Origin: Diphasiastrum complanatum
Taxonomy: Eukaryota; Streptophyta; Lycopodiopsida; Lycopodiales; Lycopodiaceae
Assembly (NCBI GenBank): GCA_029204225.1
Contig: CM055092.1
Span: 76,354,590-76,418,589, forward strand
Direction of reading: 5' to 3'
Length of the DNA: 64,000 bases
Position 1 is the stretch's first letter. Each line of letters begins with the position of its first letter. Below the pieces are notes generated by a model that saw only the letters and a program-made list of their open reading frames with translations, was not told where the DNA came from and did not search any database. The position numbers and the translations under genes are program-made. Of the stretch, positions 62,141-64,000 are shown in pieces.

Positions 62141-62343
62141 TCTTTGCTGCAAAGCTTGATGCTAGCCGCCTCAAAAGTGCCAACACAGGCAGTCATGACT
62201 CAGATCACATATGACTGTCACAGCCTCGCATATTTGATTGCCTGTCACAAACATGGTCGAAGTGAGAATGCAAGTCATATGGGACTGAATATTTTTGGTG
62301 GTAAACTTGTCCCTTCCCAAGTTATTGATACAATTTCTGCCAC
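62141..62343 (+). other. Possible exon of an unrecognised gene
   Basis: A frame from 62,144 reads LAASKVPTQAVMTQITYDCH and SLAYLIACHKHGRSENASHM, then GLNIFGGKLVPSQVIDTISA, with ordinary amino-acid composition. It ends near a good donor (ACA then GTAAGA at 62,344). Upstream TTTGCTGCAAAG could be an acceptor. I do not recognise the protein, and no partner exon is visible in the window. Confidence 0.25.
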
Positions 62344-62449
62344 AGTAAGATGGTTATCTCAGTGGTATGCAACATTATGCTTGTTCCATTCTTTGATAGC
62401 GTTGAATAGTTGCAGTCTAGCACCAGGACCTTATGTATCCCCGTGAAAA

Positions 62450-63625
62450 TTTTTCTGACAGCACCTTATGTGTCTGATTACAACTTGAATGTGTACGTCT
62501 GGCAACAAATCTTTCATTAAGCCACCGTTTTACAGTTCCCCTAAATAACCCATGTGCATACCGTTTTAAGTCAAACCTTCCAAGTATAGCTTCTTGACTG
62601 CGTAATTTGTCTCATACTATTATGGACACCTTTTAGGTTATTACCAAGAATATAGCCGTTTCCAGTAGATTCACATATACAATAAATAACTTTGGCCTCT
62701 TTGGTATCGTATTGATGGATGGCATAGTTGCCTTGGAGTGAGTCGAATCCTTGAGAGACATATATTTTCAAACATGCTTGAGACATTTAATTTAGCAGTA
62801 TCATGTAAGATGCTCGGCACAACTCAGTCAGATGGTTTCCGAATTGCAAGAAACCAGTTCTAATAAGAGAGATAGACACAGCTCGTAGAAGAGGCCGAAA
62901 TGTCACACACAGCAAAAAACATAGACGAAAAAAAAAAGCTGAAGGGCCAAAAAATGGCTTGATTTTCAGTTCCTTTTTGTTTGGAGCTTTTGCGTGCTTT
63001 GAAGCATATTCTTTTGGGTGAACCTAAGCTTAAGCCCCAGCAAATAGCACGGATAGAGATATAGACTTTGCCAGTGCGTTCGTGTTGAAAATGAGAATCG
63101 TTATTCTAACATAGAATCCGCATTTGGAAAATCCATCTTTCTCTGGACGAGTGGTTGGATCTTTTTCTAGACAGAGCGGTTGAATCTCTCTTTTGTTTTT
63201 TATTAGACTTGAATCCACCTCTTGGTGATACAATGGGAATTGAAACTTCCAAAAAACAATTATGAACTAGGTTCATAGATACCATATATTAATTTCAGAA
63301 CACTAATTGTTTTTTGCAGCTTTAAGTCTATCTTGTAAACGTATGTAATGGAGCTACTGGGGAACGTATGGACCAACTCTACCTCCCTGATAAGTATGGC
63401 AACTACCAATTTGGTACTGTTTTCACAAGCCAAGTTTGGTAAGTACTAGTAGCTTCATGGTACAGGAGAAACAAGCCAATTTTAAAAAATCATGCAACTT
63501 AGTGAAGTCAAAAGATCAAGTTCAATAGGATCTTCTGCAAGCTTGAGATGGTAAACATAGAACAATTGTCCAATCATGATAGAATTTGGCCGAGGGAGTA
63601 GTTAGAACCAATAGTTTTTCAAACA
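62450..63625. other. Unassigned sequence
   Basis: No recognised coding frame or RNA gene. TTTTTTGCAG at about 63,311-63,320 is a plausible acceptor, but the sequence after it has an early stop in most frames. Confidence 0.35.
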
Positions 63626-63985
63626 TTTACAACTCAGTAATTTTCACTCGGTGCTAATTGAAGCTAAGTGAGAATTGTGCTGCCCCACTCACAATCAACT
63701 CACATAAGTCAAATAATTGATTTCGTTACGACTAACTTTGCACTAGAGTATTTTGCATTCTTTCTTAACTATTGCTTTACCCCTTAAGTTAACTTGTGCT
63801 ACAGTTAGTGATAAGGGGCCTAACACACTTACAAGTTAGTGATTCTCAGTTAGTGCTCACTGAAGCTAACCGAGATGTGTGTTTGCCCCACTTACAGTTA
63901 ACTCACACAAGGTAATTAACGGATTCAGTTAGCATGAACTTGAATTAGTTCATTTTGTGTTGTTGCTTAATTGTTGTGAAAAAAC
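63626..63985. repeat. Diverged direct repeat, about 198-bp period
   Basis: CAGTAATTTTCACTCGGTGCT, GAAGCTAAGTGAGA and GCCCCACTCACAATCAACTCAC (63,633 onward) recur, with changes, as TTAGTGATTCTCAGTTAGTGCT, GAAGCTAACCGAGA and GCCCCACTTACAGTTAACTCAC (63,830 onward). The second copy runs into the window edge. Confidence 0.75.
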
Positions 63986-64000
63986 TTACTTAGGCTAAGT

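Overview
The window looks like nuclear DNA of a land plant with a large, repeat-rich genome. It holds one spliced gene with plant-type GT-AG introns, a cytosolic tRNA-Ala gene, Ty1/copia and Ty3 LTR retrotransposon remnants with tRNA-iMet-type primer sites, LINEs, hAT-like non-autonomous elements and long microsatellites. Two introns of 12.5 and 13.2 kb filled with retroelements suggest a fern or another large-genome lineage such as a gymnosperm. That assignment is inference.

Region 1 (about 1-33,700) is a single plus-strand gene. Eight exons can be joined with consistent splice sites and phase into a 388-residue 2-oxoglutarate/Fe(II) dioxygenase of the plant PKHD-type (prolyl-hydroxylase-like) family. 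Its coding sequence is 1,167 bp, spread over 33.3 kb. Intron 2 carries a LINE interrupted by a non-autonomous Ty3-type LTR element with a clean 5-bp target duplication. Intron 3 carries a decayed tandem copy of exon 3. Intron 4 carries a hAT-like MITE, a second GC-motif element, a long TATG/TG microsatellite and a cluster of minus-strand LINEs of one family, with a CT-repeat leader, a two-ORF layout and a conserved 3' stem-loop. Intron 5 carries a dead Ty3 gag-protease remnant.

Region 2 (about 33,700-50,600) has no convincing host gene. It is a graveyard of Ty1/copia pieces (integrase, gag, protease, RT, RNase H), a Ty3 integrase piece and at least four LTRs of different families, two of them followed by primer sites. 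It also holds an exact 145-bp tandem duplication and islands built from iterated short motifs.

Region 3 (about 51,100-56,500) is the least explained part. A satellite of about 120 bp, each unit centred on a TTGACGGAC/GTCCGTCAA hairpin, runs directly into a frameshifted reading region (53,389-55,079). The C-terminal part of that region has a ParB-like look. Its 3' end is present again 1.2 kb downstream, so it belongs to a repeated, probably mobile, family that I do not recognise.

Region 4 (56,700-64,000) holds more Ty3 and copia remnants, a non-canonical 270-bp LTR, an LTR of about 660 bp, an intact tRNA-Ala(AGC) gene on the minus strand, and a final stretch with one possible exon and a diverged direct repeat.
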